Below, in pieces: positions 8,329-15,893 of a stretch of DNA of 37,024 bases. The notes beneath the pieces were generated by a model. It did not search any database and was not told where the DNA came from. It saw only the letters and a list, made by a program, of their open reading frames with translations. The translations under genes and the position numbers were made by a program. How positions within the stretch are numbered: position 1 is the stretch's first letter; every line of letters begins with the position of its first letter. The stretch covers positions 1 through 37,024 of the forward strand of contig NZ_JAJFOW010000053.1 in the NCBI RefSeq assembly GCF_020731285.1, in the 5' to 3' direction. This DNA is from Cohnella baijiui. Lineage in GTDB: Bacteria; Bacillota; Bacilli; Paenibacillales; Paenibacillaceae.

Positions 8329-8377
8329 TTTACTTCAGGAGAAAGCTGTGCTATTTTATTTCTACGCTTATCGAAAT
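8329..8377 (+). promoter_or_regulatory. Promoter and operator of the ArsR-family gene
   Basis: TTTACT (8329-8334) and TATTTT (8352-8357) with a 17-base spacer form a plausible sigma-A promoter. Immediately downstream lies an interrupted palindrome at 8358-8377, ATTTC-N10-GAAAT. A near-identical 20-base element precedes the transporter gene (8700-8719), which points to autoregulation by the ArsR-like protein. Confidence 0.6.
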
Positions 8378-8402
8378 AAAAAGCGGAAGGGAGGAGAGCC
8401 GA

Positions 8403-8684
8403 TTGGTCGAGGAACGCGCGGACGTTCGCCAAGCCGTTCGAATCTTCAAGGCGCTGGGAGAGCCGACCCGCCTTAAGATCGCGCTTCTGCTCGCGGAGGA
8501 GCGGAACCTTTGCTGCACGTCCATGATGCAGAAGCTGGAGAATATCGCGGGCTCGACGCTTTCCCATCACTTGAAGCAGTTGACGGATTGCGGCCTGCTG
8601 AATCTTCGCAAGGACGGAACGTATATTTTTTACAGCGTGGACCGCGACGTCGCGCGGAAATTCGCGCCTTATTTGCTAGAGTAA
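8403..8684 (+). CDS. ArsR-family winged-helix repressor (TTG start)
   Basis: A 93-residue ArsR/SmtB-type regulator. A TTG at 8403 is the likely start, since AAGGGAGGAG ends 6 bases before it; an in-frame upstream ATG would run back into the intron relic. The core is typical: FKALGEPTRLKIALLL (first helices), then the recognition helix GSTLSHHLKQLTDCGLL, and the wing RKDGTYIFYSVD. Helix 3 has LCCTSMM instead of the canonical metal motif ELCVCDL, so metal sensing is not assured. The MFS pump downstream shares its operator, so this protein probably represses both in the absence of a toxic ligand. Confidence 0.9.
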   Translation: MVEERADVRQAVRIFKALGEPTRLKIALLLAEERNLCCTSMMQKLENIAGSTLSHHLKQLTDCGLLNLRKDGTYIFYSVDRDVARKFAPYLLE

Positions 8685-8699
8685 TTATTTTTGCCCTTA

Positions 8700-8719
8700 A
8701 TTTCTATGATTTTAGAAAT
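8700..8719. promoter_or_regulatory. Operator of the MFS transporter gene
   Basis: ATTTCTATGATTTTAGAAAT: perfect 7-base arms (ATTTCTA / TAGAAAT) around 6 bases. It matches the element at 8358-8377 in arm sequence, spacing and position relative to the coding start. A weak -10 (CTTAAT, 8696-8701) with TTGCTA (8673-8678) 17 bases upstream abuts it. Confidence 0.65.
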
Positions 8720-8763
8720 ATAAAAACAGAGAAGACGAGTGGAGAGAGGAGCAACACCCCTTT

Positions 8764-9966
8764 ATGTCTAACGCTTTTAAAATCTATGTCCTGGCGATCG
8801 TCAGCTTCCTGGTCGGGACGTCCGAGTACATCATCGCGGGCATCCTCGACAAAGTCGCGGCGGACTCCGGCGTCTCGGTATCCGCGGCAGGCCAGCTCAT
8901 CACGGTATTCTCGCTCGCCTACGCGTTCGGAACGCCGATCCTGATGGCGGCGACGGCCCGGGTTGAACGCAGGAAGCTGCTGCTCTACGCGCTCGGCGCG
9001 TTCGTCATCGGCAATGCCGCCATCCTGGCGCTGCCTGGGTTCGGCATGCTGCTCGGATCGCGGATCGTCCTCGCGCTCAGCACCGGCGTCTTCGTCGTAA
9101 CGGCACTAACCGTCGCCTCGAAGATCGCGCCGCCCGAGCGTCAGGGCAGCGCCATCGCGACGCTCGTCATGGGTTTCAGCACCTCGCTGATCATCGGCGT
9201 GCCCCTCGGCCGCGTCATCGCGGCAACCTACGATTGGAAGCTTCTCTTCGGGGGCATCGGCCTCTTGGGCGTGCTGGCGATGGCCGTCATCGCCTACGCG
9301 ATCCCGAAAACGCAGGGCGAAGAACCCGTGCCGCTAGGCCGCCAGCTAGCGCTGCTCAAGCAGCCGCGGATCGCGATCGCGCTGAGCGTCACGTTCTTCT
9401 GGATCGGCGGATACGCGATCGCCTATACCTACATCTCCCCGTACCTGCTCGAGGTGAAGGGCATGAGCGAATCGGGCGTGAGCGGGGCGTTGTTCGCCTT
9501 CGGCATCGCCAGTCTGATCGGCTCCAAGCTCGGCGGCTTCAGTACGGACCGGTGGGGGTACGGCCCGACGCTGGTGAGCGGCATGGCGATCCATGCGGTC
9601 GCCCTGCTCTTGATCGCGGCGGCATCCCCGTCGCCCGCCGTCATGCTCCCGCTCCTCATGCTCTGGGCGTTCTCTGCTTGGTCTTCGGGACCGACGCAGC
9701 AGTACCACTTGCTCACGCTGGCGCCCGAAGCTTCCGGCATCATGCTGAGCTTGAACACGTCGATGCTGCAGCTGGCCATGGCGGCCGGGGCGGGCGTCGG
9801 CGGGCTCGTCGTCGAAGGGGTATCGCTCGCGTCCATCGCCTGGATCGGCGCGGCAAGCGTAGCCGTCGCGGGAGGGACGGTCGCGCTGACGCTCGCGAGA
9901 TCCCGGAGACGGCGCGCGCGGCAGGCGGCGCAGAGCGATGGTCCGATGCAGCAAGCCGGCGCTTGA
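8764..9966 (+). CDS. MFS drug/solute exporter (DHA1 / AraJ-like)
   Basis: A 400-residue major facilitator with 12 predicted membrane segments. The N-terminus SFLVGTSEYIIAGILDKVA with GVSVSAAGQLITVFSLAYA matches the DHA1 branch that holds the E. coli AraJ/YdhP and Bacillus YtbD-type exporters. The loop 2-3 region carries ARVERRKLLL, and motif-C-like glycines occur in TM5 (GVPLGRVIA). GGAGAGAGGAG lies 12 bases before the ATG, slightly far. It probably extrudes a small organic compound by proton antiport; the substrate is unknown. It forms a two-gene regulon with the ArsR-type gene, 79 bases upstream. Confidence 0.9.
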   Translation: MSNAFKIYVLAIVSFLVGTSEYIIAGILDKVAADSGVSVSAAGQLITVFSLAYAFGTPILMAATARVERRKLLLYALGAFVIGNAAILALPGFGMLLGSRIVLALSTGVFVVTALTVASKIAPPERQGSAIATLVMGFSTSLIIGVPLGRVIAATYDWKLLFGGIGLLGVLAMAVIAYAIPKTQGEEPVPLGRQLALLKQPRIAIALSVTFFWIGGYAIAYTYISPYLLEVKGMSESGVSGALFAFGIASLIGSKLGGFSTDRWGYGPTLVSGMAIHAVALLLIAAASPSPAVMLPLLMLWAFSAWSSGPTQQYHLLTLAPEASGIMLSLNTSMLQLAMAAGAGVGGLVVEGVSLASIAWIGAASVAVAGGTVALTLARSRRRRARQAAQSDGPMQQAGA

Positions 9967-9992
9967 CCGGCCTTCCCGGCTCTTTCGCCAAT

Positions 9993-10028
9993 CCGGCTCC
10001 TTCGCCATTCGGCGTCGGAGCCGGTTTT
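9993..10028 (+). terminator. Terminator of the MFS gene
   Basis: Stem CCGGCTCC / GGAGCCGG, with an inner CGCC/GGCG stem, followed by TTTTCGTTT. Confidence 0.75.
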
Positions 10029-10059
10029 CGTTTGCGCGTGCCCATGCACGTATGTTTCG

Positions 10060-10554
10060 TTAAAGACGATGGTTCTCTACCAGCTTTTTCAATAACATCA
10101 TTTGCCCGATATGGTACGCATTATGGATACACAAATTCGAAACGACACCCCACCACGGAGCATTGAAGTAGGATGGTATTCTTTTTTCCAGTTTCGCAAC
10201 TTCGCACTGAGCGATACGGTCACGCCATTCTGAAAAACCATTGCTTAATCGCTGAATCGTTTCATGCCAACTTTCTTCAGTCGCCTTCGTGTCACTCATT
10301 TTAAAAGTTTCGTCATTGTTCACATTGCTTTTCTCAAACGCGTCATCTTCAATAAACCGTTTTAGCCACAATTCATTCCAGAAAATAAGATGGTTCACAA
10401 TCTCCCAGATGGAGTATGGATTACCCTCTGTTTTCCAGTTTGCTTCAGCGACCGAGAGATCGTCTAATATCGTTTTAGACGATTTAAACCAACTTTCATC
10501 ATCATGACAAGCTGCCAATTGATCGAGTAGAACTTCCTTCACGTTAGTCATCAT
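10060..10554 (-). CDS. DinB-family protein
   Basis: A 164-residue protein of the DinB/YfiT-like four-helix metal-binding fold. Histidines lie in the expected places: WEIVNHLIFWNELW early on and IHNAYHIGQMMLLKKL at the C-terminus; the latter is the typical DinB closing helix. The start is uncertain: the ATG at 10554 (or the adjacent one at 10551) has GGGGGTG just upstream, and an earlier in-frame ATG at 10578 lacks a clear site. Members include thiol-dependent S-transferases and unknown enzymes, so the substrate cannot be named. Its base composition is distinctly AT-rich against the GC-rich neighbours, which hints at transfer. Confidence 0.8.
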   Translation of the reverse strand: MMTNVKEVLLDQLAACHDDESWFKSSKTILDDLSVAEANWKTEGNPYSIWEIVNHLIFWNELWLKRFIEDDAFEKSNVNNDETFKMSDTKATEESWHETIQRLSNGFSEWRDRIAQCEVAKLEKRIPSYFNAPWWGVVSNLCIHNAYHIGQMMLLKKLVENHRL

Positions 10555-10730
10555 TTGCACCCCCATCAGGCTTTGCAAGCCGCTCCATTTTTCTTAGACT
10601 GCCTCCCGAGTATCCGGTTGTTGATTTTCCGTTAAAGGTTACAAAATGAATACCAAAGTCATCATAAAAACCGCATAACAGCGCGGTTGTGGTGTCATCT
10701 CGTCCGTTCCAGTTGGAGGATTTCCGGCTC

Positions 10731-11063
10731 AACCAGAATTCGGTGCTTGACCAACGGGTCAGCCTCGAACGAATGACCTGCTTGGAACATTGTTGCGCTA
10801 ACGGATGTCATAGCGCTTATTCGGCCCCAAAAACGGAGGTTTCTTTTCTAACGGTTGCATGCGCGCTTATTTGGACGAAACAACCCCTCTGCCTACGAAA
10901 AAACGGGAAATAGGCTCGCTGGCAACCGCTACATTTTGCAAACCCCATTTTTACCTAAATAGCGTCGCTCACAACCGTTAGCATTTTCGCCCGCTTTACG
11001 CACGCACTCCCATCTACTCCACTGGTCAAGCACCGATTTCGGTTTTGAGCTGGAATTCTGGTT
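10731..11063. repeat. Interrupted inverted repeat flanking a repeat cluster
   Basis: The left arm is AACCAGAATT directly followed by CGGTGCTTGACCA (10731-10753). The right arm is the reverse complement TGGTCAAGCACCG (11023-11035) and AATTCTGGTT (11054-11063). The right arm carries 18 extra bases between its two halves. Total exact arm matching is 23 bases. No transposase lies between the arms. Confidence 0.65.
10799..10981. repeat. Three copies of a CTAACGG(A/T)TG... dispersed element
   Basis: Copies begin at about 10798 (CTAACGGATGTCATAGCGCT) and 10843 (CTAACGGTTGCATGCGCGCT). A third, inverted copy ends at about 10981 (reads CTAACGGTTGTGAGCGACGC on the minus strand). Each continues into TATT(T/C)(G/A)G-like sequence. 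They look like members of a dispersed intergenic repeat family. Confidence 0.5.
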
Positions 11064-11230
11064 AATCCCCGGTCTGGAGCTCAAGCACGTTATTTCAGGA
11101 TCTTCCTACTGGTTAGCCAGAAACGAAGGTTTGGCATCGGGTACGACATCCGTACCAGTCTACCTCATATCCGGATTACCGGAAATACAGAAAAACGCTT
11201 ATATTCAAACGTTCCTGCCCGTTGACCTAA

Positions 11231-11407
11231 CCAGTGAAATTCGAACACCCCCCTTACGATAGAGGCAGCATCTTCCGGCGAGCCGGCATCGTGGACCCGG
11301 CCAAGTATATCCCGCAATACCTCGACAAGCTGAAGGCGTCCGGCGTCGACAAGATCATCGCCGAGAAGCAAAAGCAGTTTGACGCCTGGCTGAAGACGAA
11401 AGGGTAA
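11231..11407 (+). pseudogene. 3' remnant of an extracellular solute-binding lipoprotein gene
   Basis: Behind an in-frame TAA (11228-11230), 58 codons run to a TAA at 11405. They encode PVKFEHPPYDRGSIFRRAG, then a tail containing DPAKYIPQYLDKLKASGVDK and IIAEKQKQFDAWLKTKG. This is the characteristic C-terminus of LipO/YtcQ-type sugar ABC transporter substrate-binding lipoproteins, which are normally around 500-550 residues. Signal peptide, lipobox and the whole sugar-binding body are missing, and there is no usable start. No permease genes remain next to it. Confidence 0.8.
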
Positions 11408-11432
11408 GGCGGCGAAAAGAGCGCCGAAGCCG

Positions 11433-11469
11433 AAAAGCCCCGCGACTCCGTGGGAGGGAGGCGCGGGGC
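11433..11469 (-). terminator. Terminator of the amidohydrolase operon (minus strand)
   Basis: Stem GCCCCGCG / CGCGGGGC (11437-11444 with 11462-11469). On the minus strand it is followed by TTTTCGG. It lies about 50 bases past the stop of the M20 gene and may also stop read-through from the pseudogene. Confidence 0.6.
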
Positions 11470-11516
11470 GATTCATTTGGCGGCGCTGCGGATCGGTCAT
11501 CCGCGGTCGGTGCGGC

Positions 11517-12725
11517 TCAGGCCCGACCGGCGGCGGTCGCGCGGAATTCGGCGCGGATCCGGCCGAGCAGCGCCGGGTCGGAAAACACGTCGAAGGCGGT
11601 CAGCGCAAGCATCTTGGCGCCGAACACCATGCCGTCGTAGGCGCGGTCCGTCTGCGCGGCGTCGCGGAATTCGACCGAGTGGAGCGTGTACGGCTGGTCG
11701 ACCACCTGCACGTAGGCGTGAACGGCCGGGCAGCGCAGGGAAACGTTGCCGAGGTCGAGCGAGCCGTTGTCGTGGCCGGACGCGATCTGGTCGGCCGGAA
11801 TGCCGGAGGCGACCAGATTCGAGGTGAAGGCGTCGGACAGCGCCTCGTTCGTGCGGAGCTCGTCGTAAGAGTACTCGTAGTTGCTGGTTGTCAGCGCCGC
11901 GCCCGTCGCGATCGCGGCCGCTTCGGCGCAGGCGGTCACCTTGCGCGCGAGTTCATCGGTATAGGCGCGCGTGGCGGATCGTACGTAGAACTGTGCGGCC
12001 GCGTACTCCGGGATGATGTTCGGCGCCTGTCCGCCATGGGAGACGATCCCGTGGATGCGGGCGTCGCTTTTCGTCTGCTGGCGGAGCGCATTCACGCTGT
12101 TGAACAGCTGGATGACGGCGTCGAGCGCGTTGATGCCGTCCTGCGGATTGGCCGCGGCGTGGGCGGCTTTGCCGCGAAATTCGAACTGCAGCGCGTCCAT
12201 CGCGAGCGAGGAGCCGGAGCGCTCGAAGCGGTAATAGGGATGGGCCATAAGCGCGGCGTCGACATCGTCGAACAACCCGGCTGCCGCCATGTCGACCTTG
12301 GCGCCCATGGTCTCCTCGGCCGGGGTGCCGTATACGCGGATGCAGCCGCCAAGCTCGTCGATCAACGGACGAAGGCCCGCGGCCGCGCCGAGCGCCATCG
12401 TGCAGATCAGGTGGTGGCCGCAGGCGTGGCCGATGTCCGGCAGCGCGTCGTATTCGGCCAGCAGGCCGATCGTGGGGCCCGGCTTGGCCGAGCGATACTC
12501 GGCGACGAACGCCGTCGCCAGGCCGAGCGTGCCGCGCGAGACCGCGAAGCCGAGCGCTTCGAGCGCTTCGGTCAGCCGGGCGGAGGCGAGCACCTCCCGA
12601 TGGCCGAGCTCTGGATGGGCGCCGATATAGGCGGCGAGGTCGCGCAGCGTCGGCGCATACGCGTCGATCGCCGCGCGGATGCGGTCTTTGCCTTCGGCGC
12701 GGGCTTCGCCGGTTGTCGTGTTCAT
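11517..12725 (-). CDS. M20 family amidohydrolase / aminoacylase-like peptidase (AbgB-like)
   Basis: A 402-residue zinc or manganese hydrolase of the M20D/AbgB group. The ATG at 12725 overlaps the upstream gene's stop (ATGA) and follows AGAGGAGG; longer forms run into that gene. Metal-ligand motifs are present: DIGHACGHH (C102, H104), GTPAEE (E137/E138) and MAHPYY (H162), with a dimerisation domain from about 180 to 300. Relatives remove acyl or p-aminobenzoyl groups from amino acids (AbgB cleaves p-aminobenzoyl-glutamate). The exact substrate is unknown. It is translationally coupled to the kinase-like gene. Confidence 0.9.
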   Translation of the reverse strand: MNTTTGEARAEGKDRIRAAIDAYAPTLRDLAAYIGAHPELGHREVLASARLTEALEALGFAVSRGTLGLATAFVAEYRSAKPGPTIGLLAEYDALPDIGHACGHHLICTMALGAAAGLRPLIDELGGCIRVYGTPAEETMGAKVDMAAAGLFDDVDAALMAHPYYRFERSGSSLAMDALQFEFRGKAAHAAANPQDGINALDAVIQLFNSVNALRQQTKSDARIHGIVSHGGQAPNIIPEYAAAQFYVRSATRAYTDELARKVTACAEAAAIATGAALTTSNYEYSYDELRTNEALSDAFTSNLVASGIPADQIASGHDNGSLDLGNVSLRCPAVHAYVQVVDQPYTLHSVEFRDAAQTDRAYDGMVFGAKMLALTAFDVFSDPALLGRIRAEFRATAAGRA

Positions 12726-13666
12726 CGCTGGGTTTCCTCCTCTGTTGTCAGATCGTTCTCCAAAAGCGCGGCGAGACGAATCGTCCCGTCCGCGCCGTCC
12801 GTATCGTCTTCGATGCACCACCACGCCGAGAGGACCATGTGCGCGAACGTCCATGCTGCGATCCGGGAAGCGCGCAGGCCAAGCTCCTCAGCGAACTGGG
12901 CGATGCGCCGGCGGATCAGCCGGACCGCGGCTTCGTCATCGTTCTCCGGGAGGTTGTTCAGGAGAAATTGCACGACGCCGAAGGCGGATTCGCCGACGAC
13001 GCCCTTCGGATCGACGGCGAGCCACGGCTCGCGCTGCCCGGACAAGATATTGCCGTGGTGCAGATCGCCGTGCAGGAGCAGGAGCGGCCCGTCCGGCGCG
13101 GCGTGCAGCCGGGCGAACTCGGCTTCGGCCCGGGCGACGAGCCGCTCGGGCAGCGGCCCCGTTCCGTCGCCGAACCGGGCGCGCAGCCGCTCGAGACCTC
13201 GGGCCCAATCGGCGGTCGTCGGGAACGCCGCCGCCGCTTCGCCTACGGGCGCCAGCGTGCGCAGGCGGCGCAGAAGGCCGGCCGCGATGCGGACCGCCTC
13301 CTCGTCCGGCGCGACGTGATGCAGCGTCCGGCCCGGCAGCAGCCGCTCGAGCAGCAGGATGCCGCGCTCGTCGTCCGCGTCGAGCACCCGGACCGCGCCG
13401 CGGCCGGCGAACAGCCGGAGCGCCGCTGGCTCGCGGGCTCGCTCCGGGTCGGCCGGCACGCCCAGCTTCAGGACGCAAGGCAAGCCGTCGGCACGAACGG
13501 CGGGCGCTACATAGTTGAAGCTCAGTTCGAAGGGCGGCAGCAGTCGCAGCTCGTAGCGCCGCTCGCACTCCCGCAGCAGGGCGGGAAGCTCGTCCAGCCA
13601 TTTGGCGCCGACGTCCCCGTGCACGCCCTTGATCGTTCGGACAAAGGTTTCGGGCAAAGCGTTCAA
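12722..13666 (-). CDS. APH(6)/hydroxyurea phosphotransferase-like kinase (TTG start)
   Basis: A 314-residue member of the aminoglycoside/hydroxyurea antibiotic kinase family. A TTG at 13666 is preferred: AAGGGAGG lies 7 bases upstream and the product then begins LNALPETFVRTIKGVHGD, like relatives. An ATG 15 codons earlier has a G-rich stretch only 3 bases away. Motifs: K67 (CVLKLG) for ATP, LLHGDLHHGN (about 197-206) catalytic loop, and AVDPKG (about 217-222) metal-binding loop. APH(6) enzymes phosphorylate streptomycin, but many chromosomal homologues have no proven resistance role. Its ATGA overlap with the amidohydrolase suggests a shared small-molecule pathway. Confidence 0.88.
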   Translation of the reverse strand: MNALPETFVRTIKGVHGDVGAKWLDELPALLRECERRYELRLLPPFELSFNYVAPAVRADGLPCVLKLGVPADPERAREPAALRLFAGRGAVRVLDADDERGILLLERLLPGRTLHHVAPDEEAVRIAAGLLRRLRTLAPVGEAAAAFPTTADWARGLERLRARFGDGTGPLPERLVARAEAEFARLHAAPDGPLLLLHGDLHHGNILSGQREPWLAVDPKGVVGESAFGVVQFLLNNLPENDDEAAVRLIRRRIAQFAEELGLRASRIAAWTFAHMVLSAWWCIEDDTDGADGTIRLAALLENDLTTEEETQR

Positions 13667-13849
13667 GGTGTCGCCTCCCTTGGCATCGCGTACTATCGCG
13701 AAGTGTATCATAATCCCCCTTCCAATGAAACATCTGGCTACAGCGTCGTATAATTATAGTTAATTTGGCACAAAAACATATTAAAACGTCAGGTAATGGT
13801 GTGTTATCTTCACGTTGTGTCGTATAATTGAAGTAAGGAGTGGAGAAAA

Positions 13850-14839
13850 ATGATTCGAATCGGCATGTTGAGCTACTGGCATGTGCATGCGGAAGACTAT
13901 ACCCGGCAAGTATTGGAGAACTCCGACACGGAGATCGCGGCGATCTGGGACGAGATCCCGGCCCGCGGCGAAGAGAAGGCGGCCAAGTACGGCGTGCCGT
14001 TCATCGCTTCCTTGGATGACCTGCTCGCGCGGGACGATATCGACGCGGTCGTTGTGGACGCGCCGACGAATATCCACCGGGACGTCATGGTGAAGGCGGC
14101 GCAAGCCGGCAAGCACATCTTCACCGAGAAAGTCGTCGCGCCGACGCTGCGCGAAGTGAATGAAATTCTGGCTGCGGTGAAGCAGGCCGGCGTCAAGCTG
14201 ACCGTCTCGCTGCCGCGCCTGTACGACGCCTACACGCAGACGATCCGCCAAGTGCTGGACGAAGGCGTGCTCGGCAAGCTCACGCTGGCTCGCGTCCGCC
14301 TGTCGCATAACGGTTCGACCGCGGACTGGCTGCCGGCGCACTTCTACTCCAAGGAGCAGTGCGGCGGCGGCGCCTTGATCGATCTGGGATGCCACCCGAT
14401 GTACCTCGTGCGTCTTTTCCTAGGTTTGCCGGATTCGGTAAGCGCTACCTACGGCTTTGTGACGGGCCGCGAAGTCGAAGACAACGCCGTCGCGGTGCTC
14501 TCCTACTCGGAAGGCGCGATCGGCATCGTGGAAGCGGGCTTCGTGAACAGCCATTCGCCGTTCTCCATTGAGCTGCACGGCACCGAAGGCACGCTGCTGT
14601 ACGGCTTCCCGGAAGAGAAGATTCGCTTCCGCAGCAACAAGAAGGGCGACGGTTGGCAGGAAGTGCCGATCGGGGACCGCAAGCCGTTCGCTTTCGACGA
14701 GTGGGTCGGCCACATTCAACAAGGTACGGACGCGACCGAAAACGTGGCGCTCGCGATCGATCTGACGAAGCTGATGGAAGCTTCGAACCGGTCGGTGTCC
14801 GAAGGCCGCTCGATCCGCATCGCGGACCTGCAGGCGTAA
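13850..14839 (+). CDS. Gfo/Idh/MocA-family oxidoreductase (first copy)
   Basis: A 329-residue NAD(P)-dependent dehydrogenase. The ATG has AAGGAG ten bases upstream and a TATAAT box at 13823-13828. The N-terminal Rossmann region is unusual: it begins MIRIGMLSYWHVHAEDY, so the usual GxGxxG is replaced by GMLSYWHVHA. Later motifs are normal: HIFTEKVVAPT (EK motif, about residue 90-100) and GGGALIDLGCHP (about 172-183) in the substrate domain. It probably oxidises or reduces a sugar or inositol derivative. First gene of a three-gene cluster with an AraC regulator and a second family member. Confidence 0.9.
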   Translation: MIRIGMLSYWHVHAEDYTRQVLENSDTEIAAIWDEIPARGEEKAAKYGVPFIASLDDLLARDDIDAVVVDAPTNIHRDVMVKAAQAGKHIFTEKVVAPTLREVNEILAAVKQAGVKLTVSLPRLYDAYTQTIRQVLDEGVLGKLTLARVRLSHNGSTADWLPAHFYSKEQCGGGALIDLGCHPMYLVRLFLGLPDSVSATYGFVTGREVEDNAVAVLSYSEGAIGIVEAGFVNSHSPFSIELHGTEGTLLYGFPEEKIRFRSNKKGDGWQEVPIGDRKPFAFDEWVGHIQQGTDATENVALAIDLTKLMEASNRSVSEGRSIRIADLQA

Positions 14840-14885
14840 CGCTAGGAAACGAATCTAGAAGCGGTAAGATAGGGAGGCGATCGGC

Positions 14886-15860
14886 ATGCAGACGGACGGA
14901 AGACTCGAAACGCCGGAGCGCAAATCGGGCGAGACGCCGTTTCCGTTCGCGCGGATGGCGCGCAAGCGCGACGCGCTCGACCGGCTTGACCTGCGGTTTC
15001 GCTGGGGCCGGTACGGCATTCGCGTGCTGCACTGCCATCTCGCGGCTTTCGCGCCCGGGCATGTCATCGCCTTCCACAAGCATTCGGAGTACGAGTTTCA
15101 TTTCATCCCGAAGGGCAAAGGGACGGTAACGTACGCGGACGGCGCATCCTTCGAGCTGCAGGAAGGCGTATTCTACCTGACCGGCCCCGACGTCGGCCAC
15201 GAGCAGCGGTCGGACGAGAACGAGCCGATGTACGAGCTGTGCCTGCACTGCGAGATCGTACCGCTCGCCGACGAGAGCGGGGAAGCATGGGGCGACGAGC
15301 TGGAGATGCGGGAGGCCGACGAGTGCGTCCGCCTGCTGCAGACGATGCCGGCCGAGCCGTCGCTCGACCGCTATCACGCGATGAGCGCCTTTCTGGACGC
15401 GTATCGGGCATGGGAGGAACAGCCGGTCGGCTTCTATACGACCGTCAAGCAGGCGATGATCCAGATCTTACTGCGTGCGGCGCGCGTCCATGCGTCCCCC
15501 GAAGATACGGGCAAGATCCCGGAGCGGGATATGAAGGATCACCGTTTCCGTCTCGCGGTCCAATATATCGAAGACAACGCCGCGCGCCCGATCGCGCTTG
15601 AAGAGGTGGCGGAGCGGGTGCAAGTAAGTCCGCGGCAGCTGCAGCGCATCTTCCAGAGCGAAGGGCGGACGACGTTCCGCGATTGGGTCGAGCATGTCCG
15701 CCTGCAGCGGATCAGCTCGGACCTGCTGCAGACGGACCGGCCGATCGAGGAGATTGCCCTCGAGCACGGATTCGTAAACCCGAACTATTTGTACCCGGTA
15801 TTCAAACACAAATTCGGCATGACGCCCTCGGCTTACCGGCGCTTGCACGGCGTGCGCTGA
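14886..15860 (+). CDS. AraC-family regulator with cupin sensor domain
   Basis: A 324-residue regulator. The N-terminal cupin domain is visible from about residue 50 to 130 (APGHVIAFHKHSEYEFHFI, then YLTGPDVGHEQ). The C-terminal pair of helix-turn-helix motifs lies at about 225-322 (IALEEVAERVQVSPRQLQRI, then IALEHGFVNPNYLYPVFKHK). AGGGAGG lies 8 bases before the ATG. Proteins of this layout bind sugars in the cupin and activate neighbouring sugar genes. It sits 46 bases after one oxidoreductase gene and 33 before the other, so it probably controls its own operon. Confidence 0.92.
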   Translation: MQTDGRLETPERKSGETPFPFARMARKRDALDRLDLRFRWGRYGIRVLHCHLAAFAPGHVIAFHKHSEYEFHFIPKGKGTVTYADGASFELQEGVFYLTGPDVGHEQRSDENEPMYELCLHCEIVPLADESGEAWGDELEMREADECVRLLQTMPAEPSLDRYHAMSAFLDAYRAWEEQPVGFYTTVKQAMIQILLRAARVHASPEDTGKIPERDMKDHRFRLAVQYIEDNAARPIALEEVAERVQVSPRQLQRIFQSEGRTTFRDWVEHVRLQRISSDLLQTDRPIEEIALEHGFVNPNYLYPVFKHKFGMTPSAYRRLHGVR

Positions 15861-15893
15861 GCGGGGACGGTGCCCAAGGAGGCAATCCTACTC

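Larger units (their letters stand above)
10555..11230. other. Repeat-rich spacer, no intact gene
   Basis: No credible gene is seen; a 62-codon frame on the minus strand (10544-10732) has no ribosome binding site or recognisable family. The stretch holds an interrupted inverted repeat (10731-10754 with 11023-11063). Inside it are three copies of a CTAACGG-type element, and behind it the 3' fragment of a solute-binding-protein gene. It reads as a scar of insertion and deletion events. Confidence 0.5.

Noticed and set aside
10544..10732. Short minus-strand gene next to the DinB-like gene
   Set aside because: No ribosome binding site, no recognisable family, and it lies in a repeat-rich scar.
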